A DNA stretch of 64,000 nucleotides from Typhlomys cinereus (lineage: Eukaryota; Chordata; Mammalia; Rodentia; Platacanthomyidae), in the NCBI GenBank assembly GCA_023101885.1, contig JALPQD010000830.1, positions 1 to 64,000 on the forward strand. Direction: 5' to 3'. Below the pieces are notes generated by a model, which made no database searches, had not been told where the DNA came from, and saw nothing but the letters and a program-made list of their open reading frames with translations. The position numbers and the translations under genes were made by a program. Shown here piece by piece: positions 1 through 10,878 of the stretch (positions are counted from its first letter, which is position 1; each line of letters opens with the position of its first letter).

Positions 1-185
1 CAAAAGTTGACTTCCCGATTATCCTGCATTGCTTATACCTCCTAGTTTGCATTCTACTCTGGTTTCCCAAGCTCTGTTTTTCGGGTGGGAAGTGCAGGCC
101 ACTTGCTATATCTGCTTAGTATTTTTACCATGGGACTTGGGATCCAAACTGAGGGCCTTTTATAAGTGCGACAGGCTTAAGCCCC
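1..185 (-). repeat. SINE-2 copy, cut by the window edge
   Basis: Reverse-strand copy of the older SINE family (here SINE-2). It has the family's 'aggccacttgc' and 'atgggacttgggatccaaac' blocks and ends near the 'ggcttaagcccctga' A-box side. The left part lies outside the window. Confidence 0.6.
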
Positions 186-3100
186 TGAATGTTGATTGAG
201 CCCTTGTGTAATTTTTTGTTTATTCTTTGACATTTATATATATGTGATTCAGTGTGCCCTTGTATCTACCCTACACGACCATCTCATTTTATCAAGCCTC
301 CTACCGCTGTCATATCCCCTGCTTGTATTTTAAATATTACGTCATTGGAGGGGATGGAGCTGCAGAGAGAGAGACGAGATAGAGATAGAGTGTTTGGGGG
401 TAAATATAGAGAGATTGAGTGATAATAACCACAAACAATACACACACGCACAAAGCAGCATCATTAGGAGCTCATCACAGTTGTAGGTATGTGGAGGTAC
501 ACAGAGTAACTGTCAGAAGCGGTTCGTCCTCCTTCTCGTACTATTCTTTTCCCCATGGATTGAACTCGGGTGACAGAATTGCCCACGACGCCCTTTACAC
601 ATTGACCAACCCTCTTAGCCAGGCCTCTCCTTTTGCTTTCGTTTACGTGTTTCTCTAGCTTGGACCTTATGAGTCAGTTTGGTAGCTCCACCAATGCCTT
701 CGCTTGCCACGAACTTTGGCTTGTACTGATTAAAGTATTAACACTGTCATTTTTTTTTATTTTATTTTTTTATGTATTGTGTGTCTTATGTCGTGTAGGT
801 GCGTGAACTATACAAACGTTGCATGTGGCAGGTAGAGTGGTTCTTTACCCTTGTAACTTTCGGTTTCGGGATTGAGTTCAGTCGTCCAGCTTGTTGGCGT
901 CAACTGCAGGTCATTGACTGGACAGTCACCCTCAGTTTCCATCTATTCCTCAGCTGTGCACGGCCTCTATCGTTCTTCCTGTGATTTGTACATGAGACCT
1001 TCACATGAATATGAAGGAAGTTCTAGAGCCATCGGTTTTATTTTGCCTTCCAATTCCACAGGGTATTTTGGTTTTTTCCTGTATTCTGGACAAAACTTGA
1101 GTTCAATACCTGTTTTTTTGTTTTCATTTTTTAATTAAGAATTCTCTTTTAGCAAACTATTGGTAGTTGTCCCTGTTTCCTCTTAAGGTTTATTGTTTAC
1201 GTGGGGAGTCATGCCAGCGCAGAGAAATCCACCCACCTTGACTTATTCCTCCCTGGGACCCCAGTGGTAGTAGATAAACTGACTCTGAAAGTGTTGTCCG
1301 TTAACCGGTCCTATGTGTTATGGCATACTATTACAGATGGATCTTTCTTTTCTTTCTACTATATAATTTGTGAAAACAAGATAATTTCATTGAAAGTGGT
1401 ATATTTCTTTCTGAGTGTGGTTCGCTAATAAAACTGGTGTCCATCCTCATTGGTGGGCGGTGAGTTTGAATAACTTCTGCTCAACGTCTCTTCTTCTTCC
1501 TTCTGTGTTCTGTCCCCGTCTCAGTTATGTTTATAAAGCGTTCCGTTCTGATGTTTCCCAAGTTGGTGCTGAAACTCCCAGTAGCCCAAGGTGACCTGAA
1601 GCTCACATCAAGTCATGGTCATGTCTTGGAGTTTCTGGATGTTTATGGCCTGCTGTGTGGGGGAGTGTTTCCTCTTTACTTCTCAGCAATTGTAATTTCC
1701 AATTCCTGTACTGTCACTACTGCTTTAATTAATAAAATTGTACATTGTTCTGAGCGTGTAGATTAGTGATAACTGGTCGCCCAGTACAAACAAATCGAGA
1801 TGCACACAATCACACCACTGGCAACTCACAGAACATGACAAAGCATGAATGGAAATTAAGTAGAATTAAAATTAATAACTAATATTTTGGATGCTTTGAG
1901 ATAGTGTGTAATATTTTTTGTATCTATTGGAAGGATACACTATGAATTTCTGAGTTAAGTTGTTCTTGATACAGATGTTAAGTGAGATATGGGCTATTTG
2001 TGTATTCCTGTAACAACAAGATTTATTTCATTCTCTTGCAATTTGCGTTCTTTCCCTATGTTTTTGAATTTTGTGCAAATGTCAAGAATGTTCGAACTTT
2101 TGTCGATGATTGGAATGTAATTTCCATGAATATAAATATCTCGGGGGATCAGGAGGTTGTCGCGGTTACTCTCTAGTAAAAGTTGCTGTGTTTTGTGTCA
2201 AGTTGCAGAGGTAGAGTGTTATGGTTGCCATTTTGGTGTCAACTTGACCGTTTGCCTACCTGTTGTCCTGGTCCTGCCCAATTGCTGCCGGTTCGTGATT
2301 AATGTTGCATGTTGCACACCCCAGTCCCCCGTGGAAGTGGGTCCCTTTTCCAGTTAACCACATCAAAGTCCCCTACATCCGTTTGCCTGTTCACCACCTC
2401 CATCTCTCTCCCTCTTTTTTCTGCCTATTTCTACCTCTGTTTCAATTTTCCTCTGCTTGTGTTTCTGTGGTGGAGAGTCCTTTCCGTGTCTTCCATTGCA
2501 TCCTTATTGCCATGGTCGGTCCTTGTCTTGGTCCGATCTTAGAAAGCGCCGACAGGTCGGTCCCCCTTGTCTAAGTTGCATGTTTTTTGGGCTTGTTCAG
2601 CAATCCCCAAGCACATTTTGGCCGTTATCTTATGTACCTAAATTTAGTCTTTCGGTTTTTCTGATGGTGTATTGAATTGTTACAAAATCCTTTAAAGGCT
2701 CTCTTCTCGACTTTTCACATGACTTTCTTGTTCATTCGGTGGATCTGGTAGTTTCTTCTACCCATGACTTTTTCCACATGGTGGATGCTGCATCCTGAAA
2801 CAGTGAATCACACTGATCAAGTTTTTAAATAATCCTTTTTGTGATGTTGACTGTGATACCTTTTTAGTATTGATTGAATGTTGTTCTCGTTTATGCATCA
2901 GGGATTGGGTTGGGTAATTGTTTAGTAGTGCCGGCCTTATTTGCAAATCATTTAATGTCGCTTCTTGGGCCTTGTACCCTTTTTTTTTTTTTTTTTTCAT
3001 TTTGATAACTGAGCTGTTTTCCGTGATTGCCTCCTGTTTCTGTGGTGGGGCTACTCACTCGGGGCATGTGGTCCTAATAGCAGAGAGTCCTGTTACAGAT

Positions 3101-3336
3101 CTTCCTCGTGGTTGCTCTCCTACTGTCCTCTGTTTACTTAGACTTTCCTAAAGCCACCATTGTGCGTGTCGCCTGCAGCTGAATGCCACTGCAGCGTGAG
3201 CATCCAGTCAGGAGGATGCGAGTGACATCCTTCTCCAAGGAAGTTTCTGACCTTGCGACTCCCATAATGCAGTTCTTTCCTTTCACCAGGAGCCAACTGA
3301 CCATTTGGTACAATTCGTGTGCTGTTTCCCCTACAG
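186..3336 (+). other. Intron of KZNF gene A (between KRAB-A outside and KRAB-B)
   Basis: No coding exon is visible before the KRAB-B exon at 3337. A GA-rich patch lies at 360-410 and a B3-like SINE at 440-635. From about 1550 to 3336 the sequence is recognisably paralogous to 22480-23855 (gene B, same orientation), and from about 2750 to the inverted gene C intron near 57708-58580. The rest is T-rich and I recognise no element in it. Confidence 0.6.
440..635 (-). repeat. B3/B2-like SINE (old)
   Basis: Reverse-strand B3-type layout: 'atgtggaggtacacagagtaac', then 'catggattgaactcggg', then a degenerate A-box end near 'ctcttagcca'. Strongly diverged, so the boundaries are approximate. Confidence 0.4.
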
Positions 3337-3429
3337 GCCACTGCGTGACCAAGCCTGGGCTGATCCTCAAGTTGGAGCGTGGATTTGGGCCATGGTTCAC
3401 TGGAGAACCCGCACCCTGCACTCGCCCAG
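3337..3429 (+). CDS. KZNF gene A: KRAB-B exon
   Basis: A 93-nt exon between a strong acceptor (pyrimidine tract then 'cctacag', ending 3336) and donor 'gtcagt' at 3430. Entered in phase 1 it encodes a KRAB-B box: G-H-C-V-T-K-P-G-L-I-L-K-L-E-R-G, then P-W, as in the family pattern G-x-x-V-(S/T)-K-P-x-x-I-x-x-L-E-x-G-x-x-P-W. It leaves in phase 1, which fits the linker exon at 10191. KRAB-B strengthens the repression given by KRAB-A through TRIM28. The paralogous exons are 23856-23948 (broken by a stop) and 57615-57707 on the minus strand (intact). Gene A's KRAB-A and promoter must lie upstream of the window. Confidence 0.85.
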
Positions 3430-3534
3430 GTCAGTGAGTGGAGCCTGGGCAGGGGAGGGCAGTAGGCAGAGAGCTCCTGGGTCTTCTTGACCTGTTTCTA
3501 CCAACTCTTGTTCAGCGTGTTACCCAGGACAGGT

Positions 3535-3640
3535 GTTATTGTTTATTTATTTTATGTGCATGTGCACCCCACACATGGAGGTCAGGGGACTCTGTCAGGA
3601 ACCCAAATCCCTGTGGTGTTGGAACTGAAAACCTTGTCTA
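3535..3640 (-). repeat. Partial B2/B3-like SINE in KZNF intron
   Basis: A stretch resembling the 3' half of a reverse B3-type SINE ('acatggaggtcaggggac'). It has an inverted copy at about 57400-57510 beside gene C's KRAB-B exon, so it predates the duplication. Confidence 0.4.
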
Positions 3641-3759
3641 GGAAAGGACAGAAGTGTGTCCGCTGCCTGCAGACTGGCATCTACTCCCCAGGAGAACCTG
3701 TGGTTCTGGCCAGTGTTTGGTGTAGTGCTGCGATTTTCTTGCAATTACTTTTCTTTTGC

Positions 3760-4095
3760 AGCGAGACAACACTCAGACTGAGGCAGCAGGAGAAAAGGGA
3801 GATTTTATTTGACTTAGGGTTCTAGGAGGGATATAGTCCATTATGGTTGGACTTGGATAACAGAAAGTGTAGCTAGAGGCAGAAGCAGGAGGTCCGTTCA
3901 GGTCACCCCAGCCATAATAAAGACAGAAAGAAAAGTGCAGAGAGAGGAAGCAGGGTGTGTACTACCACACCTCTAGGCCTGTCCCCGATGGTTCCACTTT
4001 CTAAAGGTGACACAACCTTCTCAAACATTAATCAGCTAAGGATGCAAACACATGACCTGTGGAGGTCAACTCACATTCAAACCACGACAGACTTT
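3760..4095 (+). repeat. Old rodent interspersed repeat (MITE-like, URR1-type?)
   Basis: Features recalling a common rodent non-autonomous repeat: 'gattttatttgacttagggtt', 'atagtccattatgg', and an end at 'ttcaaaccacgaca'. Related, better spaced copies are at 41950-42290 and 56495-56870. The family name is from memory and uncertain. Confidence 0.35.
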
Positions 4096-4482
4096 GGTGC
4101 CACATGGCAAGTGGTTTTCAGCCCAAGGTGCTTGCATTGAATTATGTGCCGTGGAGTGGAATAAAATAAGGGACAGTCAAAAACCTTGGTTACTGGGTAC
4201 ACACTAAGAAGCCGTCTATCTGGCAAGTGGCCATGAAAAACAACTGGAGACTGAGAGATCAGATGCAGAATCTTTCTGGAGTGTTGATGGTTGGGTGGGG
4301 CTGTTCTCACCCAATGTAGTAAACAGTAGGTCCTTTCTATATTGCTGATGAATGTGGAACCCTGAGCAGTACATTTTTTCACCTGCAAACCTTCTTTCCT
4401 TCTCTATGTGGATGGCTGTAATGAGGGACACAATTGTGAGGCTAAATATCCTGGTTAGACTGAACCTCACTATATAAGACTG

Positions 4483-4826
4483 GAGAGATGACTGAGATGG
4501 ATCACGGGTTAAGTCTCTGTTTCAAAAGCAGAAAGACCTGAATTTGGGTCCCAGGTCCCACATAAAAACTACCAGGTGGAAATGGCAGTGGTCTGCACTT
4601 CTAGTCCTGGTGGGCAGAGCCTGGGAAATCCTGGAGCAAAGCAAAAAGGAGGTAGAAGCAATCCAGGATGATTCCCAAAGTTACCCTCGGTCTTCCACAG
4701 GAACATACAGTATCCTTTTATACACACATACACACAGAAAGAGAGAGAGAAAGAAAGAAAGAGGAAGGGAACGAGGGAGGAAAAAAGGGAGGGACGGAGG
4801 GAGGGAAAAAGTAAAGAAAGAAAGCT
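4483..4826 (+). repeat. SINE-2 copy with GA-rich tail
   Basis: Starts 'actggagagatgactgagatgg', contains 'ctgggaaatcctggagcaaagc' and 'gtagaagcaatccaggatga', and ends in a CA tract followed by a (GAAA/GGGA)n run at 4736-4815. Confidence 0.6.
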
Positions 4827-5949
4827 TTGTAGACTAGGCCTCTTTTGAACTCACAGCAGTCTAGCTGCTTTGGACTCCCAAGTGCTGGGATCACAGACAT
4901 GTACAACCATGTTTTACTCACATATGCAAGTCTTTATTGTGCATCCTTTCTACTGTACTTTTAGATTCTATTTCATTAATCCTCTCTCTCTAATCCCCAA
5001 ATTGCTACGTATTCTCTTGTCTCATTCTCCCCCAGTGGTTTCTCGTTTTCAAACGCTGAGATTCTTGCTGTCCAGATGGCTTAGCATTTAGTGCTGGGTG
5101 TTGTGGCTCTCTGTCATGCTAGGTCCACTACTGACATGGGGGCAGCGCTGACACTACCCACAATACTTTCTGATCACAACAATTTGTGCTCTGTTGGGGG
5201 TAATATCTTTTTAAGAAATTGGGCTCACCAATATTCCATGTAGTTACAATATTCTAGCTGCAGTTACAGTATATATATATATATATAGCTATTGCTTCTG
5301 TCCATTATGGTAATAATGCCAGCAGCACTTACCAGTCAGCATGGAATTTCTTAATGGGATTGGCGGGAATTGAAACCAGGCCTAGACCAAGACTATACTA
5401 AGACAAATTTATTCTAGGCTAATTGCGTTAACAGATATAAATCTGTTAAACATAGGGAATCATCTAGAATCAGTAACCATAAAGACAATAACAAGGAACA
5501 GCAAAATCTTGTAAAAACAAGAAGCTCAAAAGTTAATAATATAAGGGAGGGCCAGGGAGAAAAAAACAGTAACTGGAGAGCATGCAAGGAAATGCATAAA
5601 GACATCAGCAGTTGTAAATAGGAAGTACCTAAAGACATGTGATTTACTGTGTTCTCAAACAATCAACAATTGTATACAGTTGGCAGTATCAATAAAAATA
5701 TGTTTTTGCTGCAATGCTGGAAACAATATGGTCCTTAAGTTAATATAATGTTAGGGAGAAAGCATGTTGAGCGGTAGTGGTATCACTTCGCATCTGAGAT
5801 TAGGCCACAGGGCGAACGAGGCCACTGGAAGAGGCCAAAACACAGGAGATAAATCTCAAACTGCTGTTCAAGTCCTATCAGTCTGGCCTGTACTCAAGGG
5901 GTCTTGGAAAGGCCAGCAGCAGCCCCTGAACATTATTACTTTTTTTTTT

Positions 5950-5964
5950 TTTCTGGATATGTAG

Positions 5965-5998
<34 letters not shown>

Positions 5999-6205
5999 CA
6001 AAGGGCACTGTGTGCGCCTGTGGAGGCCCATGGATGACTTTGGGAATCATCCTGAATTGCTCTACCTCCTGGCTTTACTCTGGGGTATGCTAGACTTTCC
6101 ATCCAGGGCCAGAAGTACAGGCTGCAAGCATTTCAGCCTGGCATTTTTTCGTGGCATCTGGAAGTCACATCCTTTTTATTTGTGAGGCAGAAGCTTATCC
6201 CCTGA
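5950..6205 (-). repeat. SINE-2 copy with (GT)n tail
   Basis: Reverse copy. A (GT)16-like tract at about 5966-5997 is the tail, followed by 'gggcactgtgtgcgcctgtgg', 'gaatcatcctgaattgct', and the promoter side near 'agcttatcccctgagtcctc'. Confidence 0.6.
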
Positions 6206-6414
6206 GTCCTCTCTGGAGCCCTGGTCCTGTGTAGTATTTTAGATGCAGGATCCTCTGACTGATTTTTGGCTTGGAAGGTGTGCATTGACTGATAAGGGTA
6301 TAACTGCTGATTTCTTTCACGTTCTACCTGTATGAAATATCATTTAATTTCCTTTCAGCCTGTCTTCCCCTGTGAGTTATCTTTCTGTAGACAGTGAGCA
6401 AAAATGAGCAATTT

Positions 6415-6635
6415 TATTTATTTATTTAAACTTCAGGTTGGTAGTTCACATTTTTCAAAAAATATTTATGACAGAGGCTGAGAGAAAGAGGGAACATGTA
6501 TACCACGTGACCTGGGTGAAGTTCAGAGGGCACCTTTTGAAATTCAGTCCTCTCCCTCTACCATGTAGGATTTTGGGAATCACATTCAGAGCACAGATTT
6601 TGACCAAGTGCTTGACTGGTTGACCATCTGACATG
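6415..6635 (-). repeat. B3/B2-like SINE (old)
   Basis: TTTA-rich tail at 6413-6430, then 'acagaggctgagagaaag', 'ctctccctctaccatgtag', and a decayed A-box end. Approximate boundaries. Confidence 0.4.
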
Positions 6636-6714
6636 CCTTTGTGTATTTTTAATTAGAAAGTTCAGATAATATTCATTTTAGGTTGTTAATGATGAGTGTT
6701 AAATTTTTCCCTGT

Positions 6715-7201
6715 GGAAATTTGCGGAAGAGGGGGGTGGTAAGATTGTAAGAGCCTAAAGATGGGGAGGAGCAACGATATGCAAGATACTACATACAAGT
6801 TAGGGCCGAAGCAGTCATAACAGGACTTTGCATGACCTGTGCAATGACCAACACATTATTGACCCCCTCAAAGTCTAGCATGGACTAAAGGCACTAGGAT
6901 CCTTAGAAGCTAGGAATAAACAGACACAATAGTGTTTCTATAAGGGAACACAAGAAACAGTTCTAGGAAATGCCACTGAGTCCTTACACCTCATCAGAGA
7001 GGAGGACCCAGAGGAAAGTTTGACATATACATTAAAGGATGCTCCAGGGATTGGGGAGGAGGAGGCACTGGGAGATGGGGGGGGGGGGAGAAAGGAAAAG
7101 GGGGAAGGAGCAAGGGGGTCCCGGAAGGGGTGGAGGAAGGGAGGGGACTGGTGTACCTATTAATTTTGTATGAGCGGAAATAAATAAATAAAACAAAAAC
7201 A
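6715..7201 (+). mobile_element. L1-type 3' end, 5'-truncated insertion
   Basis: A G-rich, Lx/L1-like 3' UTR ('ggtaagattgtaagagc', G-runs at 7070-7140) ending in an AATAAATAAATAAAAC tail. The flanks repeat 'aaatttttccctgtg' on both sides (about 6699-6713 and 7204-7218), a target-site duplication. The same element type is at 17784-18290. No ORF2 sequence is included, so this is a short, severely 5'-truncated copy. Confidence 0.7.
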
Positions 7202-7553
7202 AAAATTTTTCCCTGTGTTGTGGGGTTGGGGAAATTCACCACTCTTGGAAGAGTTCTTGAAGAAAAAGGAGAGGCTGTGTTGAAGCTAGTGCCAGGACCT
7301 AATCATGGATTGGGATTCCTTAAAGTGCAGCCCTGAACTCTTTGAATTTAGTGATTTTAAAGGCAAACAAAAATCAAATGGTGCAAGCTAGCAAGTTGAT
7401 TGCAGAAGCAGAAAATCGGTTAGCTTAGCCAAAAAAGAGAAAAGAAGAAGAAAAGAAAAGAGAAAACCAAACAGTTTTGTGTGATCAGCACTTACCTTAA
7501 GGTTTTAGAATCCTCAGGATAGTCTGAAACCTTATCTTAAAACACAGGTCTGG

Positions 7554-7865
7554 GGGGCTGGAGAGGTGGCTCAGGGGTTAAGCCTCCGCCTTAGAGGCGG
7601 AAGGTCCTGAGTTCGGATCCCAGATCCCACGTATAGACGCCAGGCGGAAGCGGGGGCGGCCTGCGCTTCTGGTCCTGGTAGGGCGGAGCCTGTGAATCCT
7701 GGGGTAGAAGGAGGTGGAGGCGTCCATGGTGGTTCACCAATTCGTCCGTGGTTCTACACATACACAGACACACACACGCACACACACACGCACACATACA
7801 CACGCACATGCGCACAGTTGAATAAATAATAATAATAATAATAATAAATTAAAAAAAAAAAAAAA
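7554..7865 (+). repeat. SINE-1 full-length copy
   Basis: Complete copy of the younger SINE family: 'ggggctggagaggtggctca' head, RNA polymerase III A-box region, GC-rich body 'gaagcgggggcggcctgcgc', CA tract, (AAT)n tail and poly(A). The target-site duplication 'aaaacacaggtctgg' is at 7539-7553 and 7866-7880. Confidence 0.85.
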
Positions 7866-7881
7866 AAAACACAGGTCTGGG

Positions 7882-8133
7882 ATTAGAGAGATGGCTCAGA
7901 GGTTAAGACTCTGCCTAGCAAGAAAGAGGTCTTTGATTCGGATCAATGGCAGTGGCCTGCACTTCCTGGCTCTGGGGGGCGGAGCCTGGGAAATCCCAGA
8001 GGGAAGCAAGGAGGTAGAAGCAATCCAGGATGATTCCCTAAGTCACCTTTGGTCCTCCACAGGGACACACAGTGCTTGCCTTCTGATACACACACACACA
8101 CACAAAATAAATGAATAAATGAATAAAGTTTTT
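7882..8133 (+). repeat. SINE-2 copy
   Basis: Begins 'attagagagatggctcagag' right after the target-site duplication of the preceding SINE-1, contains 'ggcggagcctgggaaatccc', and ends in a CA tract plus AATAAATGAATAAA. Confidence 0.7.
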
Positions 8134-8145
8134 TTTAAAAAAACT

Positions 8146-9250
8146 CTGCAGGGTCTGGCGAAGTACACTTTGCGGTAGTTCTAGGAATTTGTTTTTTTGG
8201 TGACTTATAATTAATAAAAAAATAGTGCCTGAGGGGTGAGCCAAGGCAGAGCCCCCAAAAGCATATGACTTAATATTTTTTAAAGTAGATTATCACACCT
8301 GGTCTTTGAAGGTTGCTAGTGTACAGATGTCTAATACTTTTCTTCATTCTGATGCATGTTCTGTTAGTGTCCGAGTTCCTAATGTTTAGGGATTCTGCTA
8401 TGTTGATAGGATTGCCATCTAAATATGTTTCTTACTTACTTACTAGCTTCACTTAACTAAGTATGTCTCTTACTACACACAGTATTCTTTCTTCACTCTG
8501 TCCTCTTGACATTGTCCTCTTAGTCTAGTGTCTGAGTCAGTTTTTCCAGCCTTTTCCTTTCCGCAGTGACCAATAGTACCTAAAAACGAAGTGGGTCAAC
8601 ATTATGACATATTTGGAAAGTGTCACTTAATCTGGGTAGATGGTTTCAGGAAAGTAAGGCACAACTTGATCTTGAAAATTTCCATTTAATATGCTCAGCT
8701 TTATATAGGACACTTTATCAATCCTCAATTCCATAGTAAAATTTTCAAAACCATTTTTATGTTTAATAAAAGCATTTATTGCCATTTTAGAAAGCATGTC
8801 TACTTCCCTAAGGGGAAGATACATGTAAAATATAAGATGGATGAAAGGAAGAATTTGTAGGAAGGACTCTTCTTTTTCTGAGGATAATTTGCAGAAAGAA
8901 AACACATGCAGGATTCTAGTGCCATTTATCACACCAACATAAACTATTGAACATACACAAGCACAATCCTTTCTCCTGTGTATTGCTCTTCTGAAGACAG
9001 AATGTTAGACTCCTTCCTAAAATGTCATGTACAAGAATGATTCCCACTGCACATGCAGATGAGATGTGATGTGGGATGACATGGAGAGAATGTAGCATTA
9101 ATTTATGATGCATAATCTTTGTAGCAGTAAACATAAATAATTTCTGTGCGCATCTTTCAAGAAAGTAAAACAGTGAAAAACATCGGTGATCCAGAACTAC
9201 AGTATCTTTCTGTGTAGTTGTTTGTATTAATTCCTAAGGATCAAGTACAT
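8146..9250 (+). other. KZNF gene A intron, no element recognised
   Basis: AT-rich intron. From about 8630 to 9240 it is the inverted counterpart of 55407-56030 near gene C. I see no exon or mobile element in it. Confidence 0.5.
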
Positions 9251-9254
9251 TAGT

Positions 9255-9580
9255 TGTAATGGTTTGAAATGTGATTTGTCTTTAGTTGATTGAGAAGATC
9301 GTGGCATCTTGGCCATGGTGCCATGGAATGGGAGGTCAAGGTGGAACCTTGTTGGATGAAGGCCGTCACAGGGGGTGGGCCTTGAGATTGATTAGCCCCA
9401 CTCTACTTCTGGGAGAGGTGTGTTCTTGCAGCTTGCATTTTTGCAGCTTTCGGCCTCTGCCTTTCCTGCCATAATGGGTTGCATCTCCTTCTGAAACCGT
9501 AAAGTGAATAAATCTCTCTTAAGTTGCTTGACTTGAGTGCTGTCTCACAGCAGCAGAGAAGTGTAACTAGTTTATTTGTG
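9255..9580 (+). repeat. MITE-like rodent repeat in gene A intron
   Basis: Runs from 'taatggtttgaaatgtgatt' to 'gcagagaagtgtaactag', an arrangement I associate with rodent hAT-type non-autonomous repeats (URR1-like, from memory). An inverted paralogous copy lies at about 55080-55400, so it was present before the A/C duplication. Confidence 0.4.
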
Positions 9581-10190
9581 ATAAGTCGTATATGAAACGT
9601 TTCCTAATGAGATACTGTAGGAACATCTGTTCAGCCCAGATAGGATTGTAACTAAAGACCAAAGAAACAATTTTCATACCAAAGTGTAATTTGGTGAGCC
9701 TCTAAGTTCATTGGGGAGTATTGGTGAGGGTTATTTATGGAAGCACGGATGGCTCTAAGGAACCGTGTTGGAAAATCTCATCTCAGGAAATGTGTTGGAA
9801 AGTCTCATCGGCAACATGGAAGAAAGCTTCCTAATACCTGCATAAATGGAATTTTCTTTTTGTTTAACCATTACACATAGTCTACCACCTCACCTAATGA
9901 TGAGAAGTAGAAAGTCAATGCAGCTATACCATTATCACATACAAATTCAATTATTGAGAGAACATCCGGAATCTCAGGTGAGGTTCCAGTGAAGTGACTC
10001 CATGGGAATGCCGATGGTCAATAGGTCTGATATGATGATCTCTTGCAAATAATTACAGACAATCAGATAAAGATGTCAGCTGTTCTTCGAGGGTTAAGTT
10101 GTTCAACAATAGTTAAAACATTTTTGTGTTGATAGAACAGAAATATGTAAGAATGCTTTATGCATAGTAATGTTTTTCATATCATTTTAG

Positions 10191-10300
10191 ATGATCTTAA
10201 TGGGAGTGTCTTGGTTGAAACCAGCCAGGAAAATGAAGAGAGACTTATGTGGCCAGTGGGAATCAGCAGCAGCCAAACATCCCTTCAAGAGATGAGGAAA
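10191..10300 (+). CDS. KZNF gene A: linker exon
   Basis: A 110-nt exon between acceptor 'atcattttag' (ending 10190) and donor 'gtaggt' (10301). It enters in phase 1, joining the G left by KRAB-B, and leaves in phase 0, matching the finger exon at 10879. The encoded spacer is acidic and polar and contains E-T-S-Q-E-N-E-E and ends Q-E-M-R-K. A Q-E-N-rich spacer between KRAB and fingers is common in this family (from memory). The gene C counterpart, 54278-54387 on the minus strand, has the same length and phases, which supports real exon status. Reading continues open for about 230 nt past the donor, so read-through is possible but not supported by the paralogue. Confidence 0.75.
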
Positions 10301-10878
10301 GTAGGTAAAACTTTGAAGTGGAGTGCAAACCATATTTCAAATCTGACACAACCGTGGAAATGTCAGGATGTGCTTTCTGAGGAAATTGTCCCATGGCAGG
10401 ATGTAGTGTTGGTCCACAGTGAACCTGAGAGCATGCAGGCTGGAGAAGACCCTGAGCACTGTCACATATCCAAGAACCTCCCACCCCCATACATACATTC
10501 TTGGCATCTCCATCTCCCTAAGATTCAATGATCATGGTGTTATGTTCAGTATGTTTGACCAGTGACCACCATTTTCCATCTTCTTGGAGGTAGCATTATT
10601 GACATAAAAAGGTTTTGCATTCACTGGACATCTACTGAATTCAGTGAATATTGGAAATCCTTTGCTGATGTAGTGTTTATGCCATAATGTTGCTCACATA
10701 AGTTGTAATCTGTTTCGTATAACAATCTGTACCAAGACTGAGGTCCATAAATGAAAAAAAAAAATACTAAAAATGAAGTTATATTTAAAACTTACTTAGG
10801 AAAGCATATCTGATCAAATAGGTATCACAATGTAGAAAAATCCCCATGCATGTAATGATTGTAATGTTTTGTCTCTAG

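Noticed and set aside
3183..3490. Frames around the KRAB-B exon as independent genes, including the antisense ones
   Set aside because: The only conserved, splice-bounded part is the 93-nt KRAB-B exon. The antisense frames (3134-3421, 23656-23919, 57623-57910) are its shadows.
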